Shown here in pieces: positions 13,794 to 21,892 of a DNA stretch of 25,460 nucleotides. The stretch lies in the IMG/VR virus record IMGVR_UViG_3300031787_000756, positions 1 through 25,460 of that record. One strand, written 5' to 3'. Each line of letters begins with the position of its first letter. Position 1 is the first letter of the stretch. Origin of the DNA: a virus. The notes beneath the pieces were generated by a model. It made no database searches. It had not been told where the DNA came from and was given only the letters and a program-made list of their open reading frames with translations. Both the position numbers and the translations under genes were made by a program.

Positions 13794-14003
13794 TTACTTC
13801 TTAAAGATTTTGCGCCAGATATTTGTAACATCATTCAAAAAAAACTCACTTTTTTTAATCTGCTCCCATAATTTGACTACCAAACCAAGAAACGTGAATA
13901 TTAAAATTAGGAATTTAAGTGACTCGTTCATATCGATTATCGAGGTAACTGTCCCTATAACGCCTAAACCCAGAACTTGCTCGAACGGTGGAATATTACT
14001 CAT
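13794..14003 (-). CDS. Small membrane protein at the start of the lysis operon
   Basis: This 69-residue protein begins MSNIPPFEQVLGLGVIGTVT. Residues about 8-22 are moderately hydrophobic, and residues 27-44 (SLKFLILIFTFLGLVVKL) form a clear membrane helix. An aromatic and basic end follows (DVTNIWRKIFKK). It is the first gene after a strong terminator and a candidate promoter. It may be a second holin, an antiholin or an unrelated membrane protein; sequence alone does not decide. Confidence 0.72.
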   Translation of the reverse strand: MSNIPPFEQVLGLGVIGTVTSIIDMNESLKFLILIFTFLGLVVKLWEQIKKSEFFLNDVTNIWRKIFKK

Positions 14004-14024
14004 TTATCTTGTCGTTTTTTTTCT

Positions 14025-14032
14025 CAAAAATA
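14025..14032 (-). promoter_or_regulatory. Candidate -7 promoter element (TATTTTTG) of the lysis operon
   Basis: The minus strand reads TATTTTTG, a full TAnnTTTG match, 22 bases before the ATG at 14003 and just after the terminator at 14061-14096. A TTTG lies upstream, but its spacing is longer than the usual 19-21. Confidence 0.5.
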
Positions 14033-14060
14033 GCGCTTTTTTGCGACATAAAATTTGGCA

Positions 14061-14096
14061 AAAAAAAATCCCACAACAGCATCTGCCGAAGTGGGA
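14061..14096 (-). terminator. Intrinsic terminator between the 131-aa gene and the lysis operon
   Basis: The minus strand folds with TCCCAC / GTGGGA as outer stem (14069-14074 and 14091-14096) and an inner CAG/CTG pairing, followed by at least eight T. It separates the fibre-side genes from the lysis genes. Confidence 0.82.
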
Positions 14097-14119
14097 CTCT
14101 CTTACGTAATGTTGTGATA

Positions 14120-14515
14120 TTACTTCACAAACAACTCCATGAATACTGGATAAGACTCAGATGACTTAAAGTCAAAATCTTCAATGGAAAATTCAAAATC
14201 TTTAAAGTCAATCTCTTCTTGAAACAGCTCAAATCTTTCTTCACTGAACTTCTTAAACTCTTCACTTTGGAAGAACTCAGGAGATTCGGTAGGCTCGTTC
14301 TCACCGAAGTGCTTTTTAAAAAGCTCTTGCTCAGAAGTTTTCAAGTGCTCAATCTCAGACTCAACCTCTTTTGAAAGTTTAGTCAAGTGATACTTCTGCT
14401 TGAAGTGAACTTCTTGGGATAGCAAACCCTTGTAGAAAATTTGCCCAGTTTTTTGATCGGATAGACCGTTTAGTTCTTGACGTAAAAGAACTAGTTGTTG
14501 AAGCTTTAGTTTCAT
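14120..14515 (-). CDS. Acidic helical protein of unknown function
   Basis: This 131-residue protein begins MKLKLQQLVLLRQELNGLSD. The first third is helical with a middle segment LLSQEVHFKQKYHLTKLSKE. The last half is rich in Glu and Phe (EFFQSEEFKKFSEERFELFQ, then EEIDFKDFEFSIEDFDFKSS). It has its own promoter-like element and ends at a strong terminator, so it is probably a separate short transcription unit. No family is recognised with certainty; it could be a fibre chaperone given its place after the fibre genes. Confidence 0.72.
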   Translation of the reverse strand: MKLKLQQLVLLRQELNGLSDQKTGQIFYKGLLSQEVHFKQKYHLTKLSKEVESEIEHLKTSEQELFKKHFGENEPTESPEFFQSEEFKKFSEERFELFQEEIDFKDFEFSIEDFDFKSSESYPVFMELFVK

Positions 14516-14532
14516 ATTGATTTGATTTTTAG

Positions 14533-14540
14533 CAAATATA
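14533..14540 (-). promoter_or_regulatory. Candidate -7 promoter element (TATATTTG) before the 131-aa gene
   Basis: The minus strand reads TATATTTG, the same octamer found at 21877, 22725 and 25090. It lies 17 bases before the ATG at 14515. No -33 TTTG is visible. Confidence 0.55.
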
Positions 14541-14550
14541 CTACTAATTT

Positions 14551-14895
14551 TTATTCTGCACCAACCTCTGGCTCTACAACTTCTGGTTCAAAAGTTGGCT
14601 CAGGAGCAGGAGGTACTGGTGGTACATAGTCACCTGTGATGGTTAGGTTCAATTGACTTGCAACCCAGTCCCAGGCATAGGAGTCAACCTCCCACTGAGT
14701 GTATGCTTCACCTGTCATAGTCAGGTTCCCTTGTGCTAACTGAGGACCAACTGCTAGGTCTACAGTCTCAGCGAATAGCTGGTAGTAGAATACTGCACTT
14801 GTTCCTAGTGTTACATTGATAGCGTAAGCATTTAATATCTTCGCTTCTTGTACGGTTCCATTGTCCCAAATGGATACTGGTTCTATTGTTTTCAT
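14551..14895 (-). CDS. Small fibre-associated phage protein
   Basis: This 114-residue protein begins MKTIEPVSIWDNGTVQEAKI. It shows a pattern seen in short phage genes near tail fibres: 'I-P-SIW-NG----A--LNAY-INV', then 'LAQGNLTMTGEAYTQWEVDS', 'YAWDWVASQLNLTI', and a proline-rich acidic end (VPPVPPAPEPTFEPEVVEPE). The TAAAC leader lies nine bases before its ATG. It starts just after the fibre stop codon, so it may be a fibre-tip or tail accessory protein. Function unknown. Confidence 0.75.
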   Translation of the reverse strand: MKTIEPVSIWDNGTVQEAKILNAYAINVTLGTSAVFYYQLFAETVDLAVGPQLAQGNLTMTGEAYTQWEVDSYAWDWVASQLNLTITGDYVPPVPPAPEPTFEPEVVEPEVGAE

Positions 14896-14909
14896 ATTGT
14901 TTTTGTTTA
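14896..14909 (-). promoter_or_regulatory. TAAAC leader element before the 114-aa gene
   Basis: The minus strand has TAAACAAAAACAAT-ATG. TAAAC ends nine bases before the ATG, one less than in the other four copies. It overlaps the last codons and stop of the fibre gene. Confidence 0.42.
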
Positions 14910-17900
14910 TACGTAATTACCTAATAAGTCTACTAATACTCCATTTATTTGTACTCTAATAAGCGCATTGTTTGTAGCGGCGCCACCTCTAGCATTTCCT
15001 AATCTCCAGTCAACAGCTGCTGTTTGTGTACCTGCTGTAAGTGTTCCTGTTCTAAACGCTCCATCTACATATAGCCTAGCACCTACATCCGTTGTCGTTC
15101 CAATCAAGACGTTGCCGCCAGAGGTTATGCGCATTCGTTCGGTGTCGGCTGTGTTAAAAAGCAATGGAACGCTTTGAACGCTACTTAATACCGTGTTTAT
15201 TGAATTTGTGTAAAAATAGCCTCCTCTAGTTGACCCGTAATTTATTTCCAGAATTGAGTTAGACGTTCCGCTTATTGTTAAGGCTCTATCAACCGCAGCG
15301 CTATTTGGACTAGCCGTCCCAATCCCAACGTTGCCGCTAGGAGTTACTTGATAAGCATAAGAGCCATCGGTATTATTATAAAGTCCAAAGTTTCCGTTAT
15401 TAAGAGAATACAGATGCCAATCTTTACCAGTTGATGCGGTTGTATTATTTATTCTAACACTTGATAATAATCCAGTTCCTGTAAACGTACCAGCCCCACT
15501 AACCTGCAACCTTGCTCCGTTGTCTGAGGTTGTGCCGACTAGGAGGTTGCCGCCAGAGGTTATGCGCATTTTTTCACCACTCGCGCCAGTCTCAAATGCC
15601 ATTACGCCCCTTGTCCACAAAGCCAAATCCGTAGTTGCTAAACCAGAAATTGCATTGCTTCCCAATGCGACAATGCCGTTTAATGTACCAGATGACGTTA
15701 AAGACAATCGAACTCCAGTAGAATCCGTTGAATTTAATGTAAGTAATCCAGAGCCAGCGGAATTTACTTGCAACCTCGCTCCGTTGTCCGTTGTCGTTCC
15801 AATCAAGACGTTGCCGCTGGAGTAATTAATTACTAAAGGAAATCCATTAGTCCCAACAGAGTAAAACCCAAAGTTATCTGAGTTTTCATAAATGCCAGTA
15901 AACCATCTTTGAGAGCCAACACTAAAATAACCCATTCCAGCCGATGCGCTAGTTGCCCCTCTATTTGCGCCATAGGTTCCGTATGTTGTGCCAGATAAAT
16001 AAACACCGCTAGAGGTTCCATAAGCACCGCTAACCGTAGCCGTCCCACTAACCTGAAGCCTCGCTCCGTTGTCTGTGGTTGTGCCGACTAACAGGTTGCC
16101 GCCTGAGGTTATTCTAGCGCGTTCGGTTCCTAAATTTCCTGGATAAGTTCCTGACCAAAAAGCAAAAGCATTAGTTCCTGCGGGTTGACCTATTCCCCAA
16201 TCAGCAACAGACTCTTGGGTAAATTTCATTATCGCACCTGTTTGAGAGGAAGTTGCGTTGTTAAAAATTTCAAATATAATACCTGTTGTTGGATTATTGG
16301 CATATACAGAAAGTTTTGTACCTGGACTAGCCGTCCCAATCCCAACGTTGCCGCCTGAGGTTATTGTTACTCTAGCCTCTGCACCTGATGTACCATTATA
16401 AAAAACAAACTTTCCATCAGTTTCAATTAATTGTTGAGCAATTGCAACAGAATCGCTACTTGTATTGTAAAATCTTAATCCTCCTACATTTCCAGATGTT
16501 CTCGCTGATTTAAAATCAAGTCCTACAAAGGCAACACCTTCTCTTAATGTTAGGTCAGCGTCAGTATTTATCCCTTGTGTACCCGCACCAATAGCAGCCG
16601 TCCCACTAACTTGCAATCTTGCTCCGTTGTCTGAGGTTGTGCCGACAAGGAGGTTGCCACCGCTGGTTAGCGTCATCGCTTGGGTGAAACTGATTGCGTT
16701 GCCAGCCGTTCCTGAAGGGGCGGTTCTCCATCCGTGAGTTCCTCCACCTTGGAAATAATTAGTTGCACTTACACTTGATGCTATATATATCCAAGAACTT
16801 CCATTCCAAAATGCGTTTGATGAAAGCTGCATCCCATTTGTATCAGTTGAAGCCAATGATACGTTATTAACTTGTAATGCTTTTGCAATTATACCGCTAA
16901 CGCCCCACGCACTAGGAGTTACTCCCAAGCCAAGGTTTCCGCTTGTTGCTAGAACTAAGTCTGAGCTGTTTTCTCTAGCAGATAGAGACAAAGGCAAATA
17001 AACTCCGCCACTTATATAATTAGAACTTATTAAATTATATCCGCTATTATTTGGTCTAAAATAAATAGCGTGAACATTTGCATTTTCTATTAACTCTAAT
17101 GCTAATGGTCTTCCGCTTGCAGCATTTATTACAAATGTTCTAGCATTTATCCCTGTACTATTAAATCCACCAAATCCACCTCCATCATATAAGGCACTAT
17201 TCCCAATCGTTGAAGCTCCAGTAAACTTTGGCAAGTAGTTAGTCGTGCCAGTTCCTGTGACTGGATTGGTTAAAGCGTTTTGCTTAGAGTTAAACGTTGT
17301 CCAATCAGTACTGCTTAGGAATCCACTTTGTGAGCCACTAGCTTGTTGAATAGTAATGTTAGGAGTAGTGCCACCGCTCGAAAATAATGGACTTGTTGCT
17401 GTAACCGCAGTTACATATCCACTAGTAAGCTGACTAAGTGTAACGAACTCATTTGAGTTAACCGCGCTACCTCCAATTACTCTTCCATTGAAGTTAGCAA
17501 CAACACCAGCAGGTAGATCAGCAATAGCCCCAGTTCCAGCGTTAACAACACCAGTTGTCTTGCCTACAATAATACCAGTAGAAAACTGCTGTACGCCTGT
17601 ATTGTAAGCGTACACTGGGTATCTACCACTTGGGTTATTACCGTAGTAGTCAAGTAAGTTTGAATTAATAGATGCACTTAAAAGTCTTTCTCCTGTAACT
17701 AGTACACCTCTAAAGAATGATATAGGAGTTGTCTCGTATCCAACACCATTTCTATTGAACGTGTTTACAAAGCTCCATGTAGCCTCACCACTTGGCACCA
17801 ACTCATTCTGAGAGTAGAACAACTTCAACCCATAAAGAGTATCTGTTCCAATCTTAAAGTTCAATACATCTCCAGACCTTACAATAGTCTTAAGACCAGT

Positions 17901-20900
17901 AACAGTCTGATCAGTTCCTAAAGTTACGTATCCGCTTAAATCAGGAGCGTAGTTAGGAATATTTAAAGTAGCTCCTACTAATGTAGCAGGGCCACTTGTT
18001 CCAGTAGTGGTAAGTGTAATAACATTCTGTTTACCATTAAATGTAATCCAGTCTGCACTGCTTAGCAATCCAGTTTGTGTAGCAGTGGCAACAGTAGAGG
18101 GGATAGTAACAGTCTTAGTGTCAATAGCAGTGATATGTCCCTCAGCAGAAGATGTAACGCTGTCAACAACATTAAATGATCCACCAAAAGACGGAGTCTG
18201 AGTAGATGTTGTATCTGTTCTCGATACAGAAGCATGCGTAAGGGTAATTGTATTGTTAGTCGCTTGGTTAGCACTAAATGTTCCTGACCCTGAAAGCACT
18301 CCCGTACCCTGAACAGTAAGAATACCATCCTTAATGTCACCAATTAAAGGGTAGAACGCTGAGTAATCAGATTGAACAGCAACAATGTTACCAACTCTAC
18401 CGAATACACTGCTTACTGAATCACTGTTATCGACCTTCTGCCAAGCAGTATCATGGAATACAATCCAGTCCCCTACCTGCCAATCGTTAATCCCATTAAT
18501 GTTTGTTGTTCCTGCTACGCTTACAATATAGAATGCGCCTTCTGTTCCAACCCCTGAAGTAATAGTAGGAGTATTTGTTGATGCGTTCCAAGTACCCTGA
18601 TATTGCAATCCACCAACTAATTGGTTTACTTGATGCTGAAGTTTACCAAACGCAGTTAATATTGAATCCGTACTAACAATTGCATTACCAGTTATATTTA
18701 GTCCTGTTAATACTTTTCCTGTTACAGCAGAATTTAATAATGTTACACTTGCAGCACCTGGACCACTAGCAGTAGCCTCACCTGTAAGTGAAGTAATGTA
18801 GTTACCTTGAGGGGCTGGAGTATATCCAAGAATAGTGCTAATTGTTGCACTCTTCCAAAGATTAAGTGTTGTGTCTCTGTATAGTAATCCGTTATTTATA
18901 AACGGTTCAGCAGATACGTCATGAAGTTCCTCAAGCTCATATCCATTGTCAATCTTTACATAGATCTTACCATTGTTAGCGTGAGCGTACTCAACGTATC
19001 CAAGGATAACGGTATGCTGAGGGGCAACTGGTTTTATGTTTGTAATTGCCCCAGCAATGGTTGGACTCAAGTAAAGCACATCACCGTCATTCCAAGTTTC
19101 ACCCTGAAGATTACCAGTAGTGTTTACGTTTACAATCTGACCAATATTAATAATAAATCCATCTTGATTTTTTGATATGTTCTCACAAACCAAACCAAGG
19201 GTCGAAGCACTATTTAAGTCATTATTAGCCTGAGCTAATGAAACAGCAAGCCTTTGTCCTTGAGCTCCAGATACTTTTACAACTTGATAGTTCGTTCTTA
19301 ATAAATCAACATCAGTATTATTACGAACTCTAGATATCACGCTCTGTCCAATCGGAACACTGTATATATTACCCTTAACAGATAGACGTACAGTTCCGTC
19401 AGTATTGTCCCAGGACATCACTCCTTCAGCGGAAGGAATATTTGTTGTTGTTGTGTTAAATTGAGCAAAGTCACCTATTAATCCATAGGTGCCAAGGTTG
19501 ACATCTTGGGTTGCTCCTGTGTAAGGAACATACCCTGTTAATGATGGGAACGTAGCTAAAGAACCATCTCCCCTAACATATTCCAAAATAGTACCAGCAC
19601 CTACAACTGTTAACACTCCAGCTCCTATAACAGGGCTGTTAGATACAGTAAATGCAGATGGCATAGAAAGTCCAACTGAAGTAACGGTACCTACATTCCA
19701 TATTCTATCTGCCGATAGATCGTATGTAGTTCCATTAATTGTTAACTGTCTAGTTCTATAAGCATACCTGGTATCACCCCAAGTAGTATCAAAAGCGATA
19801 TTTACGTCTGATGACAAGTTGCCCCCACCAGTTAAACCAGTGCCAGCGTTTATTGATCTTGTAGTAGGTACGTATTGACTAGTGTCTACAGAACCGTCAG
19901 CCTTCAAGAACTGAGCAGATGTACCTCCAGCTTTTATGAATGAGTTAGCTGTAATATTGTTTGAACCAAGATTGACGTTAGCATTTGCTCCAGTATAAGG
20001 AACAAACTTATTGTCAGCCTCAGTTTTAGTATAAGCGTCAGTAATTCCATACCCACTTAATGTGGTTGGAGTGTTTGTTATTTTTGACCAGTCAATTGAT
20101 CCAATCGAATCACTTGAAATAAGTCCAAACAATAAGTTTCCACCAGATCTTAAAAGCACATGTCCGTCAGTCGTAGCCTGAATGTCAGCTGGGTCACCAG
20201 TAGTCGATGACGCACGTCCTATTACAGACGTTCCTGCGCTGTTCCTGAGCTTCGAATCTGTTACAGCATTATCTGATATGGTTGTAGAAATGGACGTCTT
20301 ACCGCTGCCCGTAACGTCTCCAGAGAGCGTTATGGTTTGGTTCTCCAAAAGGAATGGAGGAACGCCAGTAATCTTTGAGAAAGCAAGCGTGTTAATCCAC
20401 GTAGGATTATCGTAAGCTTGAGAAAGTCTTGGGTAGAAAGATTGGTAGTCTGCTTCCAAAGCCAGGATAGCTCCAATTCTTCCAAAGACACTTGTAACAG
20501 CATCAGTATTATCTACCTTCTCCCAAATTAATCCATTAGATATAATCCAGTCACCTACTGCATAATCAACACCTCCAAATACTCCAGCTACAGAAACAAC
20601 GTAGTAGTGTCCTTTTTCTTCTGGTACAAGAGGATTTAGTGTTGGTGTATTAGTAAGCGCGTTCCAGGTTCCCATGTACTGTACCTGGCCAATGATTGAG
20701 TCAGGAATTTGAGACAATGGGACTTTACCGCCAGCATCCAAAGAAGCAACTCCGTTAGGAACTCCTACGGAAGTTTTGTCAACCTTAAGATCTAACAAAA
20801 TCTCAATATCTCCCTCAAGGGTTGATATAGCGCTGTTAAGTTGACCTAAAGTTGCAGACTCAGTTGTGAGAACAGCAGGCGGATGGTTTATACGTCTTAA

Positions 20901-21281
20901 ACTAGATATTGGCTGACCTAAGTCGTTTGGGATAACAAAAATGTCACCATCCCCACCAATAACTCTAAGTGCGTCAGCACCTGAAACAGTACTATTTATT
21001 ACGGCTCCATTTGAAGCGTAAAGACTTCCACTAACAGCAAGCTTGTAACCTAGAGAATTTACACCTCCGATTACAATGTTTGACCCATGTTGAAAAATAA
21101 CTGAATCACCTATTACCTGTGCTGATGTAAAAACAGGAACATAACCAGGTGTCCCAGATCCACTAATGTTACTAGCAAAAAAATCAGACACATCAATTCT
21201 AATGTTCTGATCATCAGCATAACCAACAATGAAGTCTAAATCCGCAGGATCGCTTACTAATAGAAAGTCCGAAAATCTCAT
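14907..21281 (-). CDS. Giant repetitive tail fibre / tail protein
   Basis: This 2,124-residue protein begins MRFSDFLLVSDPADLDFIVG. The N-terminal part has phage-fibre patterns such as GTPGYVPVFTSAQVIGDSVI and 'VPYTGA---VNLG'. A roughly 100-residue unit occurs twice (about residues 200-310 and 890-985): 'QY-GTWN--TNTPT', '--YYVVSVAG', 'VGDWI', 'W-KVDN-D-V-SVFGR-G', 'DY--FYP'. The last third carries beta-repeat units of the 'SGGNLLVGTT-DNGARLQVSG' and 'GNVGIGTASP' kind, common just before the tip of fibres. It ends VDLLGNYV with no recognisable S74-type self-cleaving chaperone. It likely forms a long trimeric fibre for host contact. The head of the protein and its neighbours suggest virion location; receptor binding is inferred. 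Confidence 0.9.
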   Translation of the reverse strand: MRFSDFLLVSDPADLDFIVGYADDQNIRIDVSDFFASNISGSGTPGYVPVFTSAQVIGDSVIFQHGSNIVIGGVNSLGYKLAVSGSLYASNGAVINSTVSGADALRVIGGDGDIFVIPNDLGQPISSLRRINHPPAVLTTESATLGQLNSAISTLEGDIEILLDLKVDKTSVGVPNGVASLDAGGKVPLSQIPDSIIGQVQYMGTWNALTNTPTLNPLVPEEKGHYYVVSVAGVFGGVDYAVGDWIISNGLIWEKVDNTDAVTSVFGRIGAILALEADYQSFYPRLSQAYDNPTWINTLAFSKITGVPPFLLENQTITLSGDVTGSGKTSISTTISDNAVTDSKLRNSAGTSVIGRASSTTGDPADIQATTDGHVLLRSGGNLLFGLISSDSIGSIDWSKITNTPTTLSGYGITDAYTKTEADNKFVPYTGANANVNLGSNNITANSFIKAGGTSAQFLKADGSVDTSQYVPTTRSINAGTGLTGGGNLSSDVNIAFDTTWGDTRYAYRTRQLTINGTTYDLSADRIWNVGTVTSVGLSMPSAFTVSNSPVIGAGVLTVVGAGTILEYVRGDGSLATFPSLTGYVPYTGATQDVNLGTYGLIGDFAQFNTTTTNIPSAEGVMSWDNTDGTVRLSVKGNIYSVPIGQSVISRVRNNTDVDLLRTNYQVVKVSGAQGQRLAVSLAQANNDLNSASTLGLVCENISKNQDGFIINIGQIVNVNTTGNLQGETWNDGDVLYLSPTIAGAITNIKPVAPQHTVILGYVEYAHANNGKIYVKIDNGYELEELHDVSAEPFINNGLLYRDTTLNLWKSATISTILGYTPAPQGNYITSLTGEATASGPGAASVTLLNSAVTGKVLTGLNITGNAIVSTDSILTAFGKLQHQVNQLVGGLQYQGTWNASTNTPTITSGVGTEGAFYIVSVAGTTNINGINDWQVGDWIVFHDTAWQKVDNSDSVSSVFGRVGNIVAVQSDYSAFYPLIGDIKDGILTVQGTGVLSGSGTFSANQATNNTITLTHASVSRTDTTSTQTPSFGGSFNVVDSVTSSAEGHITAIDTKTVTIPSTVATATQTGLLSSADWITFNGKQNVITLTTTGTSGPATLVGATLNIPNYAPDLSGYVTLGTDQTVTGLKTIVRSGDVLNFKIGTDTLYGLKLFYSQNELVPSGEATWSFVNTFNRNGVGYETTPISFFRGVLVTGERLLSASINSNLLDYYGNNPSGRYPVYAYNTGVQQFSTGIIVGKTTGVVNAGTGAIADLPAGVVANFNGRVIGGSAVNSNEFVTLSQLTSGYVTAVTATSPLFSSGGTTPNITIQQASGSQSGFLSSTDWTTFNSKQNALTNPVTGTGTTNYLPKFTGASTIGNSALYDGGGFGGFNSTGINARTFVINAASGRPLALELIENANVHAIYFRPNNSGYNLISSNYISGGVYLPLSLSARENSSDLVLATSGNLGLGVTPSAWGVSGIIAKALQVNNVSLASTDTNGMQLSSNAFWNGSSWIYIASSVSATNYFQGGGTHGWRTAPSGTAGNAISFTQAMTLTSGGNLLVGTTSDNGARLQVSGTAAIGAGTQGINTDADLTLREGVAFVGLDFKSARTSGNVGGLRFYNTSSDSVAIAQQLIETDGKFVFYNGTSGAEARVTITSGGNVGIGTASPGTKLSVYANNPTTGIIFEIFNNATSSQTGAIMKFTQESVADWGIGQPAGTNAFAFWSGTYPGNLGTERARITSGGNLLVGTTTDNGARLQVSGTATVSGAYGTSSGVYLSGTTYGTYGANRGATSASAGMGYFSVGSQRWFTGIYENSDNFGFYSVGTNGFPLVINYSSGNVLIGTTTDNGARLQVNSAGSGLLTLNSTDSTGVRLSLTSSGTLNGIVALGSNAISGLATTDLALWTRGVMAFETGASGEKMRITSGGNLLVGTTSDNGARLQVSGAGTFTGTGLLSSVRINNTTASTGKDWHLYSLNNGNFGLYNNTDGSYAYQVTPSGNVGIGTASPNSAAVDRALTISGTSNSILEINYGSTRGGYFYTNSINTVLSSVQSVPLLFNTADTERMRITSGGNVLIGTTTDVGARLYVDGAFRTGTLTAGTQTAAVDWRLGNARGGAATNNALIRVQINGVLVDLLGNYV
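15088..15118. repeat. 31-bp exact direct repeat, copy 1 (partner 15787-15817)
   Basis: These 31 bases recur at 15787-15817 without change. The offset is 699 bases (233 codons), so recombination would delete in frame. They encode the 'GNVLIGTTTD' unit of the fibre. Confidence 0.85.
15306..15337. repeat. 32-bp exact direct repeat, copy 1 (partner 16323-16354)
   Basis: The same 32 bases occur at 16323-16354. The offset is 1,017 bases (339 codons), in frame. They encode the 'GNVGIGTASP' unit of the fibre. Confidence 0.85.
15511..15539. repeat. 29-bp exact direct repeat, copy 1 (partner 16618-16646)
   Basis: These 29 bases recur at 16618-16646 at an offset of 1,107 bases (369 codons), in frame; similarity extends imperfectly for about 20 bases more. 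They encode part of 'GTTSDNGARLQ'. A related, less exact copy lies near 16050-16090. Confidence 0.85.
15787..15817. repeat. 31-bp exact direct repeat, copy 2
   Basis: Second copy of the unit at 15088-15118, inside the fibre gene and in the same frame. Confidence 0.85.
16323..16354. repeat. 32-bp exact direct repeat, copy 2
   Basis: Second copy of the unit at 15306-15337, inside the fibre gene and in the same frame. Confidence 0.85.
16618..16646. repeat. 29-bp exact direct repeat, copy 2
   Basis: Second copy of the unit at 15511-15539, inside the fibre gene and in the same frame. Confidence 0.85.
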
Positions 21282-21303
21282 CCGATAATTATTCCAATTG
21301 CAA

Positions 21304-21570
21304 TTACCATAGTGCTAAAATGTTTAGTGCCGATGTTCCTTCAGCCCATACCTTGATTACCTGAACTGGAATAAATGTTCCAGAAACGATACCAGTAAAG
21401 GTGACCTCATCTCCGCCAACTGTAGTAACCTTCAAGGTACCACCAGTTCCGACGTAAAGCACACAACCATTATTACCTGATCCATCTTGCGTAGCTACGC
21501 TTGGAATGTTCAAGGTGTTGCTTGGTGTAACTGCGGCAGCTCGACCTGCCTGTAGTTTTTGTACTGCCAT
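21304..21570 (-). CDS. Small beta-rich virion protein (spike-base / decoration-like)
   Basis: This 88-residue protein begins MAVQKLQAGRAAAVTPSNTL. The pattern 'NNGCVLYVGTGGTLKVTTVG' followed by 'VTFTGIVSGTFIPVQVIKVW' and an end 'SALNILALW' is typical of small all-beta phage proteins annotated as spike-base or head-decoration proteins. It precedes the fibre gene by 22 bases and has the TAAAC leader ten bases before the ATG. A trimeric fibre-base or decoration role is inferred. It is a good candidate for an abundant virion protein. Confidence 0.8.
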   Translation of the reverse strand: MAVQKLQAGRAAAVTPSNTLNIPSVATQDGSGNNGCVLYVGTGGTLKVTTVGGDEVTFTGIVSGTFIPVQVIKVWAEGTSALNILALW

Positions 21571-21585
21571 ATTAGTTTTTGTTTA
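21571..21585 (-). promoter_or_regulatory. TAAAC leader element before the 88-aa gene
   Basis: The minus strand has TAAACAAAAACTAAT-ATG, TAAAC ending ten bases before the ATG. Here it also encodes the last residues (LNKN) and stop of the 50-aa gene. Confidence 0.45.
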
Positions 21586-21724
21586 AAGAGAATGGAACTA
21601 ACTTATTTAACTTCTGCTTTCTTGCAGCGCATCCGCAATCTTTGCCTTTAGTCACACGCTCAACAACTCGTGTTATCCCTGTGCCTTTAGCAACTACTTC
21701 AACTAAGTCCCCTAAGCCCTCCAT
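21572..21724 (-). CDS. 50-aa conserved small protein with Cys-Gly-Cys
   Basis: This gene is short and easily missed. It runs from ATG 21724 to a TAA at 21574-21572 and gives MEGLGDLVEVVAKGTGITRV and onward to KGKDCGCAARKQKLNKLVPF. The 'GLGD-VE---K-TGI--VV' start and 'DCGC--RK-KLNKL-P' end are, as I recall, a recurrent small protein of Bacteroidota phages. The close cysteine pair could bind metal. It begins one base after the stop of the 42-aa gene, supporting co-translation. Function unknown. Confidence 0.78.
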   Translation of the reverse strand: MEGLGDLVEVVAKGTGITRVVERVTKGKDCGCAARKQKLNKLVPFSLNKN

Positions 21725-21725
21725 G

Positions 21726-21854
21726 TTATTTTTTAGTTTTACCTGCCTTAGATAAAGCGATAGCTATAGCCTGCTTGCGAGGTTTACCAGCCTTGATTTC
21801 TTTTCTAATATTCTCACTAACAACCTTTTGTGATTTTCCAGACTTTAGAGGCAT
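21726..21854 (-). CDS. 42-aa conserved small basic protein
   Basis: The frame from ATG 21854 to the TAA at 21728-21726 encodes [20 protein letters not shown] followed by [20 protein letters not shown] and two lysines. 'MPLK-GKS-K--SENI--(E/L)I--GKP-KQA-AIAL--AGK' is a very recurrent small protein of phages and bacteria, to my recollection, without a firm function. A candidate promoter lies 22 bases upstream. It is too short for common ORF cut-offs, but the pattern makes it clearly real. Confidence 0.85.
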   Translation of the reverse strand: MPLKSGKSQKVVSENIRKEIKAGKPRKQAIAIALSKAGKTKK

Positions 21855-21876
21855 ATCTTTCGCTTTTTAAACTTGA

Positions 21877-21884
21877 CAAATATA
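21877..21884 (-). promoter_or_regulatory. Candidate -7 promoter element (TATATTTG) before the 42-aa gene
   Basis: The minus strand reads TATATTTG in the gap after the 78-aa gene, 22 bases before ATG 21854. It would drive the 42-aa, 50-aa and 88-aa genes and the fibre. Confidence 0.6.
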
Positions 21885-21892
21885 CTGACTTT

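Noticed and set aside
14907-15200. S74-type self-cleaving chaperone at the fibre end
   Set aside because: Expected after GNVGIGT-type repeats, but the protein ends about 55 residues after the last repeat without the known chaperone pattern.
15040-16700. Regularly recurring repeats that might be a CRISPR array
   Set aside because: Spacing is irregular, the repeats stay in one reading frame and encode protein units of the fibre, and no Cas-like gene is present.
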